The position numbers and the translations under genes are program-made. The notes beneath the pieces were generated by a model, which ran no database searches, had not been told where the DNA came from, and saw only the letters and a program-made list of their open reading frames with translations. From the NCBI GenBank assembly GCA_024036415.1, contig JAMWET010004999.1, positions 1 through 64,000 of the forward strand: a DNA stretch of 64,000 nt, written 5' to 3'. Shown here piece by piece: positions 21,392 to 32,086 of the stretch. Numbering within the stretch: the stretch's first letter is position 1; each line of letters begins with the position of its first letter. Source of the DNA: Prochilodus magdalenae. Lineage: Eukaryota; Chordata; Actinopteri; Characiformes; Prochilodontidae.

Positions 21392-22720
21392 TCACTGTTG
21401 TCCACAGCTGATATTCCTCATCACTGGAACTGTCCCGAGTCTGTCTGGTAAGTATCTCATGTTTTCGATTTCTTTTTTCTGGTTTTCCCCCTTCTCACTG
21501 TCCCATTTAGTTGTGTTTTTTGTTATTTTTTCCCTTCCAGGTTTCAGTTCACTGGATTCAGGCTCTTGCAACAAGTAAGGGCATGGTAGAAGAAAGATTT
21601 CGATTGTAAAATCCGTTTCCTTCCTACTCCTTGCAAATGGTTTCAACGACATATACAGGACTATCTCTGGCCCCTTTTTCTTCCTCTGATCACATAGATC
21701 ATATCCTCCCAGTGGTTTACGCAGTTTTTCCCGTACCTCCTCGGGGTGTGAGGTTTTCTGACCAAAACATGGTCGCCTGGTTCCAGAACAGTACTCCATA
21801 TACCGTTGGTGTTTGTAGTTTTTCTGCCCCCTTCATTTGCACTTTTTTTTCATATTATGCCCTGCAATAGAATATGCTTCTTGCATAACCTCTCTCCACT
21901 TTTCTGCATAATCAGTGTGTGAGTGATTCTTTTCTCCTTCTTTCTTTGGAAAAAGAAGATCAATAGGCAGGGTTGGTTCACGGCCAAAAAGGAGAAAATA
22001 TGGTGAAAAAAAATCCTGTTGCCAGCCTACGTGCACAGTTGAATTGTAGGCATGGACTACCTTGTTCAGGTGCTCCTTCCACCTTGATTTTTGTGATTCT
22101 TCAAGTGTACGCAGCATACTCAAGAGAGTCCTATTAAAGCGCTCTGCTGGATTGGCTTGAGGGTGGTACGGGGAAGTGCGTGAATGGCGGATACCACAGT
22201 AGTCTTGGAGTTTGCGAAAGAGTGTGTTTTCGAACTCTTTCCCCTGGTCGTGGTGTATCTTGGATGGGAAACCAAAACGCATGATAAAGTCATCAAAAAG
22301 CTTCCTGGCTGCAGTCTTGCCAGATTTGTCTTTTGTTGCATATGCTTGTGCAAACTTGGTGAAATGATCTACAGCCACAAGTATATACTCTTCTCCTCCC
22401 TTGCACTTGTCCACATGCAGATAGTCAATGGAAATCATCTCGAATGGTGCTGAAGTTTCAATGCTCTGTATAGGTGTTCTCGTTACTCTATTCGGTTTCT
22501 TCCTTTTTCATGCAACGACATTCCTGAGTGACATAATGTTCCATTTTCCTGCTTCATTTTAGGCCAGAAAAAACGTTCTCTTGCCAGAGCCACCATTCGA
22601 TCTGCCCCTAGGTGTCCCATTTCCTCATGGAGATATTTGTAAACAATGGGCTTCAGAGACTCAGGAACAACTAATTGCTTTCTTGTTGCAGTCTCTCTCC
22701 AGAGAATACCATCCTTGTTT
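21392..22720 (-). pseudogene. Integrase region of the Gypsy element
   Basis: Integrase joins the retrotransposon cDNA to host DNA. The minus strand shows an N-terminal zinc-binding block (HEEMGHLGADRMVALARERF, in the frame 22,483-22,935), then the catalytic core in the frame 21,833-22,438: first Asp in SIDYLHVD, second in [10 protein letters not shown], Glu in [10 protein letters not shown], giving a complete D-D-E set. A C-terminal part (21,392-21,799) carries RPCFGQKT and LRKPLGGYDLC. A break at about 22,440-22,500 separates the zinc-binding part from the core. The second cysteine pair of the zinc site is blurred by that break. Confidence 0.85.
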
Positions 22721-22899
22721 CTCTGCAGGTGTGACCATTCCCTGAGAAACATCCTGACAGCTTCAGTCTCTGCCAACTTGTCTTTATATCTCATGTGATG
22801 GAATAATCTTTTCAAGTCCAAGACTCGACTTATTGCTGCATCTGCATTCTGGTCAGATCTGATGTATTCTGACGCAATAGGTTTGAATGGGGTGTAGGA

Positions 22900-23516
22900 A
22901 ATGGTGCTCCTCCAATAATGCGTTCGACATTGCAAGTTACTGCTGTAATCCAGTTAACTCCTCCTATTTTGTCTCCTTCCAGAGCAGTTCCAATACATAC
23001 AATGGCTTCCTGTGGACATTCTTCTGTACACTCTTGCAGGATCTCCTCAATAGGTTTTGGTCTTCGTGACAAGAAATCTGCATCTCGATTCACAGTTCCC
23101 GGTCTATACTTGACAGTGAACCTATAATCTGCTAACTCTGCCACCCAGTGGTGTCCAGCTGCGTTGAGTTTTGCTGATTTTGTGACATACACCAGAGGGT
23201 TGTTGTCACTGTACACGGTGAAGTGCGGGGCGTGAAAAAGATAATCACGAAAACGCTCTGTTATGGCCCATTTCAGTGCCAAGAATTCCAATTTACCAGA
23301 ATGTAACTTGTAATTCTTTTCTGCTGTGGTTAATGTCCTGGAGCCATAACCTATGACTCTGAGTACACCCTCTTGACGTTGGTACAATACTGCACCTAGG
23401 CCATCTTCAGAGGCATCCACATGAAGCACGAAGGGTTTCTCTAGATCTGGGTATGCCATTACTGGTGGGTTAGTCAACTGGTCTATAATTTTGTGCAGTA
23501 TCTCTGTATGAGTCAC
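22900..23516 (-). pseudogene. RNase H region of the Gypsy element
   Basis: An open minus-strand stretch carries the RNase H signatures FVLHVDASEDGLGAVLYQ (first catalytic Asp), SGKLEFLALKWAI (Glu) and FTVYSDNNPLVYV (second Asp), ending in YRPGTVNRDADFLSRR. This order is typical for Gypsy-type pol, in which RNase H follows the reverse transcriptase. The domain itself is uninterrupted here and passes into the integrase zinc-binding part. Confidence 0.85.
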
Positions 23517-24385
23517 CGTCCACTGTACTGGATGATTGGGTGGTAACTGAGCACTTTTCCGATTAATTCGCTTTTTCTTTTGTGTTTGCTTTATTTTCAG
23601 ATTTGGGCTTGGCTAACAGTTCATAGAGAGGTTTGGCTGTCCTGGAGAAGTCTGCTATGTACGATCGGTAGTAGCTGAGGAAACCCATTAGCTTCCTTAC
23701 TTCTCGCACAGTGGTAGGTGGTCTCATGCTTCAGTGCTTGAACCGCTTCTATTTCTTTTGGGTTCATTTTATACCCCTCTTCAGAAATTATACGGCCCAC
23801 ATAACAGACCTCACGCTTGAAGAAATCACATTTCTTCGGCCTGAGTTTTTATACCACACTCTCTCTGTCGTGCCAGCACTTGCTTTACATCCTGGATGTG
23901 TTGTTCAAACGTAGGACTAAACACCAAGACATCATCCAAGTACGGGACACAAACTTCATCACGGAGATCACCAAGACATCCCTCCCATGTAGCGCTGAAA
24001 AGCTGCTGGTGCGTTGCTTAGTCCGAATGGGATTCTCACCCATTCATGGAGACCCCACGGTGTTATGAATGCTGTGCATGGTCTGCTTTTCCTCGCTCAC
24101 AAAGCCTTGGTGATAAGCTTTCCCCTGGGTCCAGTACTGTGAACCAAGAGTTACCTCCCAGGTTTTCCAGGATTTCCTGTATTCTTGGGATTGGATGACG
24201 ATCCGGAAGTGTCTTTTCCATTCAGCAGCCGATAGTCTACGCATAGGCGAAGGCTGCCGTCTTTCTTTCTGACGCAGGACTACTGGTGAAGAATACGAAG
24301 AGCAAGACATCTGGATCAGCCTCGATGAAGAAGATCTTGTATATGTGCCTTCACTGTTCCTGGTATAGGTGTCTAGGAATTGCAT
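23517..24385 (-). pseudogene. Reverse transcriptase region of the Gypsy element, frameshifted
   Basis: The palm region can be followed on the minus strand, but only by changing frame. PYLDDVLVF (catalytic YLDD) is at about 23,930-23,960, followed by the VLARQR block and by PKKCDFF and RIISEEGYKMNP, which are the thumb-side signatures of Gypsy RT. Several frame changes and stops occur between 23,600 and 24,300. This is the most damaged part of the element and the reason it cannot be autonomous. Confidence 0.75.
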
Positions 24386-24569
24386 TGTATGTTTTCTGCA
24401 CAGGTATGTTATCTTTTAAGTGGATATCCATCTTAGATCTTTTAATACATCCTGTGTCCCAATCATCTTTGGCGAAAACGTCACCTTCTTGTCCTTAGCA
24501 TCTGACGTACCTGCTGTTGCTGTTTTCATCGGGACAAATGGCTCAGGTCACACACATGGGTCCCAGGAC

Positions 24570-25548
24570 TCACTTTGTATTTCTGCAATCGGATGTTGTG
24601 TAAGCAGGGTTATTATTGTTTTCCAATTCTGACTCTTGGCTTTCCATTGGTCCTGCCTGCAATGGGTAGACAGAATCAACACTGTGAAACCAACCAAGGG
24701 TAGTACGACCCTGAAGTATGATGTCATTACCAGTGGTGTTCTCTACAGTCACTTCTATTTTACCATGTTCCTGTCGAGGAAGCTGAACCACCTGTTCTCT
24801 GATGACAAGCCCTGTTGGCCATGGGGTTTCATGGTTTGGTTCTAGCACAGCCTGTGATGTACTCAGCACCCTTTTATCTAGTGATCCACAGTGTACAGCT
24901 GCCACCTGGTTCTTAGGGATGGTCACCTGTCGTCTGCCCACCCTAGCTATATGAGGCTGGTTTGAGGCTTTTGTTTCTTCAAAACAGACAAAACAGCTCT
25001 TGCCGTTCTACGTCCCCACCTCTAGGGCAGAGCATAATTTCTGCACCATGTGAGCAGATGGAGCACCGTCTCTAGGCTGTGTGTCATTTATAAGCGCGAG
25101 CTCTTTCAATCAAAACATTGAAAGCCGATTATGGGGAGTTCAATGTCACTGCTAGCTACTAGGATTGGAACTAAGACTGGCTTGTCACTCATCCCAGCTA
25201 CAGCATTCTTGGACAGCGTGAATTCAACTTCCACCCACCCTTCATATGGAACTTCTGTCCCATTTGCAGCTGAAAGCTCCAGTGCTCCCTCCCAAGCAGC
25301 TCTTGCACGGGTCTTACTTCAACATCTGGAAGGTACTCTTTCTTTTCCAGTTTCTTCTTCACACTATTTGAAACCTGTGAACCCGTGTCCCACAGTATTG
25401 TGGTGTCACTCCCCCTAGGGAGGCCTCGAACAAGACATCTTTTCCCTACCAGCTTGGCAGTTTGCCACCGTTTACCAGTAAGAGGTGTTCTAAAGGTTGA
25501 ACAGATCTGCTCCGGCTGTGTCGTTCTCAGGATGGAATATAGCTTCAA
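24570..25548 (-). pseudogene. Protease and linker region of the Gypsy element
   Basis: The frame at 25,198-25,548 contains the aspartic-protease active-site motif ILWDTGSQVS. The following frame (24,570-24,941) reads KNQVAAVHCGSLD and TTGNDIILQGRTTLGWF, a linker commonly seen between protease and reverse transcriptase in fish Gypsy-type elements. A frame break lies between the two (24,950-25,190). Confidence 0.75.
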
Positions 25549-25559
25549 CCTTATTTATC

Positions 25560-26957
25560 TCACTCTGGACTCTTTTCATTTCTACACCCTGATGCCCAAT
25601 GTTCTTCACTGCCACACTTATAGCAATGATTACACTTCCCCTCAGGGTTGGTTACTTGACATTTCCGGCACTGTTTAGTGTTGGTAGCCCTATTTTGGGG
25701 GTCGCTGGTTTTCGGTATGGCTGTTCCACTCACTCTGATTGGGTGGGGGTTTTGTAGACTGGTTGAGGCTGGCAATTTGGGTTGTAAGGTTTTGAAATGC
25801 GCTTCACATATGGCTTTGTTTCCTTGGTCGACCTTCTCCATTAGTGTGTCCCACGTTTTTTTGTTCCAGTCTGCTTACTACTTTTATTGTTTGGTTTAAA
25901 CTCATTTTCTGTTTCCTTCATTTTCCTCTTTAATTGTTTGCCACTCTGACCATCTTTGTTTTTTGATGTAGCTGACAACTTGTTCTTTCTTTCCAATTCC
26001 AGAGAGTGTATGCAGCTGTCATTTTTTCCAAAAGGACTTCATCAGTGACGGTGAGGGTTTTGCACAGAAAGTATGGCTTCATATCCCCTCGAATGGCATC
26101 ATCATGAAGACCAGTGATCACAGTTTGAAGAAATTGATTTTGAATTAGTGCAGAAACCATACTTTAAGCCAGACTGTACTCTGTTCTGATGCAAAAGACA
26201 ATCTGCTGCCTCAGATCCATTGTTCGCACCAAAAATTGACAATGGGCGTTTCTTTTGGTTCCTGCACTGCACGCCACGAGGGAGTGATACAGTTCAGTGG
26301 CAATCTTTCTCGATATAATTGAGTCCGTAATATTTTGGCGCAAGGCGTGTAATGTCAGATCAACCCTACTTTCCAGATAACTCTTCAGTTTTTGTTCTGG
26401 CGCTATAGCCTGAATGACTGCTTCAACAACTTCGCCATCACCTCATATCCTTTTTTCAGTGCTCTTTTGTATCCCGTCTTTCCATGAACTACTGTAGGAT
26501 AACTTGTCCTTTTGATTCGGTTCCCCAATTTGTCCTATTATTTTTTAAATCTCTTCTATACAGTGGTATGTGCAAGTGCTACATTCTGACCCATTACAGA
26601 GTTTTCAGGCTATGGCAGTGACCACAAGGAGATTTTTTTGGTTGTTCGTTTGAATCACTTGGTGCACTTTCATTTTCATCCACAGGGTGGTGCTCTTGGA
26701 CTAGTTGTTGAGCATGAGAGCCACCATTTCTCTCCATTTTTTGGAGCCATCCCTTCATCCTCACGTGAAGTTACATCTTCCCCCTCTAAAAAATGGAGAA
26801 TATGTCTCCGGAATTTACGAGGTGAGTCTTTATCTCTCTCTTCCACAGTTATCTCAAGTGCTGCACATAGCTCCACTAACTCAGACACAGTCAAGGTAAG
26901 TAACTTTTCTTCTATCTCCCCAATGATATTTTCCCACTCAGTCGACATCTGTTGCAT
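25560..26957 (-). pseudogene. Gag region of the Gypsy element
   Basis: The N-terminal frame (26,676-26,957) begins MQQMSTEWENIIGEIEEK and includes LTVSELVELCAALEITVEE. A middle frame (25,930-26,160) contains QFLQTVITGLHDDAIRGD, a capsid-end motif of this element type. The C-terminal frame (25,560-25,841) ends in a zinc knuckle CYKCGSEEHWASGC (CX2CX4HX4C) preceded by another cysteine pair CRKC. The frames are not joined: breaks are present at about 26,170-26,650 and 25,850-25,930. The start at 26,957 was chosen because it is the first Met after the primer site. Confidence 0.75.
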
Positions 26958-27102
26958 CTTTGGTATGATAGGGATATCTTACCTCCAGAGCTGTGTTCAG
27001 TGTTCTGTGGTTTGTAGCAGTGTGTGTGTTTGGCTAGCAGCTAGCTTCCTCCTGGTGCTAAATCTCTCCTTCACTTGCCTTGCTTTCATGGTTCACAACG
27101 CT

Positions 27103-27123
27103 CAAACCGGGGAGGAAACACCA
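27103..27123 (-). other. Primer binding site resembling tRNA-Val
   Basis: Six bases inside the 5' LTR edge the minus strand reads TGGTGTTTCCTCCCCGGTTT. This is complementary, with few mismatches, to the 3' end of vertebrate tRNA-Val (ending GGAAACACCA). The first ten bases match the tRNA end as I recall it. Confidence 0.65.
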
Positions 27124-27129
27124 AATTTA

Positions 27130-27549
27130 TGTTGCACTTTTGACAAACAAAACTTTTTTTTTTTTGTTTTGGTTGTTGTTTTTTCTGTGGACCTTTTCTT
27201 CGTTCTTCTTGCAACTTTATTTGCCCTTGTGTTGTGTTAGAGCTGTTTTTACACGAAGCTATTAGCACCACTCTTTCCAGCACATTCTACTCAAGCTCTC
27301 CCTCTCTCTAGCTTCTCTACTCTCTTACACAGAGCCCCTCCTCTCATAAGCACCTCCTCAGTAACCTAGAACTCCACCCACAGCAATATTAACAATAATA
27401 AAAGAAAGAAATAGATAATATTTAAAGCATAAATGATTTTTTTTTAAATAAAAGTAAAGTAAAATAAAATTCTCTCTAACAAATTAAATGTGTCTCAGTG
27501 GGGTACAACAAAAATAAATTTATACACTGGTATTTACCAAGTCGCAACA
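27130..27549 (-). repeat. 5' LTR of the Gypsy element
   Basis: 420 bp, nearly identical to 20,076-20,471 apart from a T-rich insertion near 27,150-27,185 and small changes in A-rich runs. It ends GCAACA and is followed by the TGAA duplication. Confidence 0.9.
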
Positions 27550-27680
27550 TGAATGTAGCAGGAAACGTTGTCTTGGGTGTTCTCTCCTCGTTTTGCTGGA
27601 CTTGCCATGTCAACGGTCAGCGATTCTGTCAAGCTCAGAAATGAGGTGCGATTGTCCTGTGGCCGTATTTATACTTGTAT
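27550..27680 (-). pseudogene. 5' part and promoter of the split small gene
   Basis: On the minus strand a TATA-box-like TATAAATA (27,666-27,673) lies about 58 bases before an ATG at 27,608. The reading starts MASPAKRGENTQDNVSCYIH and runs into the TGAA duplication of the Gypsy element. It continues at 20,071 downward (SVSPVKFSVN) and, after the hAT element, at 17,133. The YxHxVSPVK start resembles single-stranded-DNA-binding (OB-fold) proteins carried by some fish mobile elements, but this is from memory of a short motif. The whole unit would be under 1 kb and intronless. Confidence 0.5.
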
Positions 27681-29214
27681 TTAAACCTCGTAATCACGTT
27701 TCAAGCAAATTTGCTACAATCTGCAACATGACTGTCTGCTGACCCTGAGGAGACTTCTGTATTGCAACTTTTCCAGACATTATGCCTGCATGTCTAGAAC
27801 GTCTGATTTACAGACCTACACAGTTGTCAAGCAAAAAGTAAAGCATGTATACATTTATTAAACATACAGAATTTCATTTGTTTTACATTTCTTTAAAATA
27901 CAGTGAAGACAAGTGTGTTTAGTGAAGTGTTTTTAAATGACAGTAAATGATTCTAGTATTGAACCAAGTGTTCTATATAGAAGCCTTTCATGCTTAAATG
28001 GTCCTTTAGTTGGTGAAGTTGTACTGTTTGATGGAGAGGGTGTTTTTTTATATATATTTTTATAAAGCACAAAAAATGTTCTTGTAATGTTATAACTTTG
28101 TCATTCTATCAACAGTAGAACTGTTTTGTTGCTATACAGGAGTACTGTTTGTTCTTCTGTTTTATATTGATAAATCTTTATGGACTATGATAATCTATTA
28201 AGTTTTCTGTGTTCTGTAGGTGTAAGATGTTCATCAACGTCACTGCACTAAATGCTATTACTGATAATTCTAGATTTTTTTTTATATGACAGCATTTGAG
28301 TTAAGTTTTCATTTGCTGTTTAGTACATTTAAGTAGGTATGACTGTTAACTGTGCATTTACCCTTGTATATAAATACAGCCAACTTTTGTATGTACGGAT
28401 GCCTTCTCTTTCTGTGCGTGTTATATGACTGCTGGATTTGGTGACAACTGATGAAAACCGTTTGGTAAGTATTGCTGTTACTATTTTCTTCTGAGTGTTT
28501 TTCAACTTTAATCATGAAGCAGCAAACGGCTCACTTGTATACAAAAGATGACAAAATATCTGTTGTGAACCAAGACTGACAGCTGTGTGTAGTTGTAGCA
28601 CTGAGTTCACTTGTACCACATAGTAGAATGCATCAAGGATAGATTTTGGTGAATTATGCCTCAGGATGTAATTGTAAACATTGCAATAGAAAACTAATTA
28701 CCATATTTTAACAAAACAAATACTGTAAAAATCCCCCCAAAATGGAATGGCTGTGGTTGTGACCTTTCTGGTTTCAGAGATACTTACACAGTCAAAAGTG
28801 TGTGTGCGTGTGTGTGTGTGTGTGTTTGCGTTTGCGTGTTCAGATATTCAGCAGTAAGGAGTACAGGTATGTGTTCAGTGAAAAACATGCATCATAATAA
28901 AAAAAGTTGAAAACAAAGTTGCTATGTAAAAATGTGTCTGCTGTACCAATATACAGTCAAAACTGTCAGTGACATGTGTTTGAATATGATACCTGAATAT
29001 GAAGTGTTTTGCATGCATTGGGAACATAAGTGGAATCTTCAGCAGTGACAGTATGTTCATAGTGGCCTAATGTTCAGCAGTATGTCAGTATTATTTTACG
29101 TTGAATAATCTGATACTTCGTATTACTTAATTTATTTTGCACACAGGTCATTTAATATATGAAAGGAATAACAGTTCCTCAATCCATACATCTGTCATTA
29201 AGTGGGGAAAGATA
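27681..29214. other. No gene recognised
   Basis: AT-rich sequence without a coding block I can name. It contains a (TG)n tract near 28,800-28,826 and several T runs. It separates the nested-insertion region from the Tc1-like element. Confidence 0.45.
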
Positions 29215-29216
29215 TA

Positions 29217-30727
29217 CACTGCTCAAAAAAATAAAGGGAACATTCAAATAACACATCCTAGATCTGAATGAATGAATGAATGAATCTCATTGAATACTTT
29301 GTTCTGTACAAAGTTGAATGTGCTGACAGCAAAATCACACAAAAATCAACTTTATTAACCAATGGAGGCCTGGATTTGGAGTTACACACAAAATTAAAGT
29401 GAAAAAACACTACAGACTAATTCAACTTTGATGTAATGTCCTTAAAACAAGTCAAAATGAGGCTCAGTATTGTGTGTGGCCTCCACATGCTTGTATGACC
29501 TCCCTACAACGCCTGGGCATGCTCCTGATGAGGTGGCGGATGGTCTCCTGAGGGATCTCCTCCCAGACCTGGACTAAAGCATCCGCCAACTCCTGGACAG
29601 TCTGTGGTGCAACGTGACTTTGGTGGATGGAGCGAGACATGATGTCCCAGATGTCCTCAGTCGGATTCAAGTCTGGGGAACGGGCGGGCCAGTCCATAGC
29701 TTCAGTGCCTTCATCTCGCAGGAACTGCTGACACGCCCCAGCCACATGAGGTCTAGCATTGTCTTGCATTAGGAGGAACCCAGGGCCAACCGCACCAGCG
29801 TATGGTCTCACAAGGGGTCTGAGGATCTCATCTCGGTACCTAATGGCAGTCAGGCTACCTCTGGCGAGCACACGGAGGGCTGTGCGGCCCTCCAAAGAAA
29901 TGCCACCCCACACCATTACTGACCCACTGCCAAACCGGTCATGCTGAAGAATGTTGCAGGCAGCAGATCGCTCTTCACGGCGTCTCCAGACTCAGTGTGA
30001 ACCTGCTTTCATCTGTGAAGAGCACAGGGCGCCAGTGGCGAATTTGCCAATCCCGGTGTTCTCTGGCAAATGCACGGTGTTGGGCTGTGAGCACAACCCC
30101 CATCTGTGGACGTCGGGCCCTCATACCATCCTCATGGAGTCGGTTTCTAACCGTTTGTGCAGACACATACTCATTTGTGGCCTGCTTGAGGTCATTTTGC
30201 AGGGCTCTGGCAGTGCTTCTCCTGTTCCTCCTTCCACAAAGGCGGAGGTAGCAATCCTGCTGCTGGGTTGTTGCCCTCTTACGGCCTCCTCCATGTCTCC
30301 TGGTGTACTGTCCTGTCTCCTGGTAGCGCCTCCAGGCTCTGGACACTACGCTGACACAAACCTTCTTGCCACAGCTCGCATTGATGTGCCATCCTGGATG
30401 AGCTGCACTACCTGAGCCACTTGTCTCATGCTACCACGAGTGTGAAAGCACCCCCAACATTCAAAAGTGACCAAAACATCAGCCAGAAAACATAGGTACT
30501 GAGAAGTGGTCTGTGGTCCCCACCTGCAGAACCACTCCTTTATTGAGTGTGCCTGGCTAATTGCCAATAATTTCCACCTGTTGTCTATTCCATTTGCACA
30601 ACAGCATGTGAAATTGATTGTCAATCAGTGTTAATTTCCTAAGTGGAAAGTTTGATTTCACAGAAGTTTGATTTACTTTGAGTTATATTGTGTTGTTCAA
30701 GTGTTCCCTTTTTTTTTTTTAACAGTG
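29217..30727 (-). mobile_element. Full-length Tc1-like DNA transposon
   Basis: A 1,511-bp element flanked by TA at both ends (29,215-29,216 and 30,728-30,729). The ends are inverted: CACTGCTCAAAAAAAT at the left, and the complement of the right end reads CACTGTTAAAAAAAAA then GGGAACAC. A four-times GAAT run lies near 29,266-29,284. The transposase gene runs on the minus strand between the repeats. Structure and ends fit the Tc1/mariner superfamily. Confidence 0.93.
29464..30429 (-). pseudogene. Tc1-like transposase, two frameshifts
   Basis: The enzyme cuts and joins DNA at TA sites. The start [14 protein letters not shown] (ATG at 30,429) leads into a helix-turn-helix region that breaks at about 30,350. 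The next frame reads [19 protein letters not shown], then TARALQNDL, and the first catalytic Asp in [13 protein letters not shown] second break at about 29,990 is followed by RFGSGSVMVWGGIS, the second Asp in MQDNARPHVAG, and Glu in SPDLNPTEDIWD, fitting DD34E. The C-terminus is CGGHTQY with a stop at 29,464. All catalytic residues remain but the two breaks prevent a complete protein. Confidence 0.9.
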
Positions 30728-30729
30728 TA

Positions 30730-32086
30730 TTATAAGTAATCTGCCGCAAGCATTGCTAAATAAGTATTAAGTTTTGTGGGAATTTTGGGGTGTAAGGATT
30801 GCAGGACTGCACTAGTTTGTGTAGCGTGACGGTTAAGAGGCAGAGTTCCCCTTAAAAAGATCAGGCGGGGCTCAGAAGTTCGACTTGCACACACGTGATG
30901 TTTTATTTATATAAAAGCACACAAAAAGTGAAAGAAAAGAGTGAAAGCACAAAATAAATTGGTTGCAGTGCAACTAAAAGGACTAAGACAGGAATGGATT
31001 ATTTCCAAGCATGCAAGCAGTCCACTTCAGATATTCCTGGCTAGGCATCAGCCAGGTTGTGCCGGCAGCCACAAGGCCATTTAGACACCTCCTCCTCTCT
31101 TCTGAATGAATTCCCCCACTTTTAACACCCTAGCCCTGCCCCATTTGGTTAACCCAAACCATTCCCCAGGGCTAGTGAGGGGATACACAAAACAAACAAT
31201 AACCAACCAACTTCAGGACAATGAACACAATACAAACAACACATAGCAAAAAGCTTACTTTTACCGGTTATCACACTCATTTATATTGATCTACCTCTAA
31301 CCCCTTTCTGTCTCTCCCCACAGGTTCTCGGATCCCACCTCCCCCCTTCTACACACAGCCGTGGGCTCTACTGGCCAGTATAAAGGAAGCCTTGGAAGGC
31401 GCACACGCTCCCCTGAGGATCAGGACAGAACAAGGTAAGTATTTCTTCCATGTACAATTTACAATAATTTAGGTTTCACTCTCGTCATTGTCCCCCTTTT
31501 TTTGCCCCGGTGTCCTTTCACAGTCTTGGTGATGGAACAGATTTACTGACCCCATCACAAGTCTCTGTTGAGTTATTATTTGTGGCTGTGCGTACATGAA
31601 TTGTGACATTTTTTTTTTTGTACATCTTTCTCTGTTTTTCTGGGAAATTGCCTGTGGCTGGAACGTCTTATTGCTTCAGACATTATGGAAGGTATGTTTA
31701 TCCAATGTCAAATACAGTGTTATCATTTATAAACACTTGTTTACTTTTGTAGTCTAAAACAGGTTTTCTACATACAGTGGTACAAAGGTTTATATGGTTA
31801 CTTCACTGTACTGAAAGCTAATGTGATCAGTGACATTTGCTGTTTTTGTTGCTGCTGAACTGCAGAAACATTTACATACAATGAAGTTAGTTGAATGTTA
31901 GTATCTCTCTTTTTATTAAATATGATTTAATAGTAATAATACAAGCGTAATATAGAAAATGGGAAATATGCTTGTTGTAAAAATGTAGCAGCATCTTGCC
32001 TGAGAGGCTGAAAATGTGTCCCTTTCATGTTCATACAATGTCATTTTCTTAATGCTGTTTGTTTTAGTGTTAAAAATTGTCTGGTA
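30730..32086. other. No gene recognised; possible regulatory or LTR-like remnant
   Basis: No coding block is recognised over 1.36 kb. The stretch 30,900-31,330 is A-rich and then C-rich, ending in CTCTCCCCACAG followed by GGTTCTCGG, which looks like a polypyrimidine tract with a splice acceptor. A following exon-like stretch ends near 31,436 at AAGGTAAGTA, a good donor. This may be a non-coding exon of the Helitron-type unit that starts further right, but the link is only positional. Confidence 0.35.

Larger units (their letters stand above)
20076..27549 (-). mobile_element. Full-length Gypsy-type LTR retrotransposon
   Basis: A 7,474-bp element in minus orientation. It has LTRs at both ends (20,076-20,471 and 27,130-27,549) beginning and ending TGTTGC...GCAACA, a 4-bp target duplication TGAA, a tRNA-Val-like primer site next to the 5' LTR and a purine-rich tract before the 3' LTR. 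From 5' to 3' on the minus strand the parts are gag (N-terminal part, middle, zinc knuckle), aspartic protease (DTG), reverse transcriptase (YLDD), RNase H, integrase (H2C2 and DDE) and a basic C-terminal tail. The order protease-RT-RNase H-integrase is that of Ty3/Gypsy elements. I see no env-like frame. Frameshifts, mostly in RT, show it is no longer autonomous. The near-identical LTRs suggest a fairly recent insertion. Confidence 0.9.

Noticed and set aside
26638..27240. A 200-codon plus-strand open frame
   Set aside because: It is antisense to gag and the 5' LTR of the minus-strand Gypsy element and has no recognisable domain.
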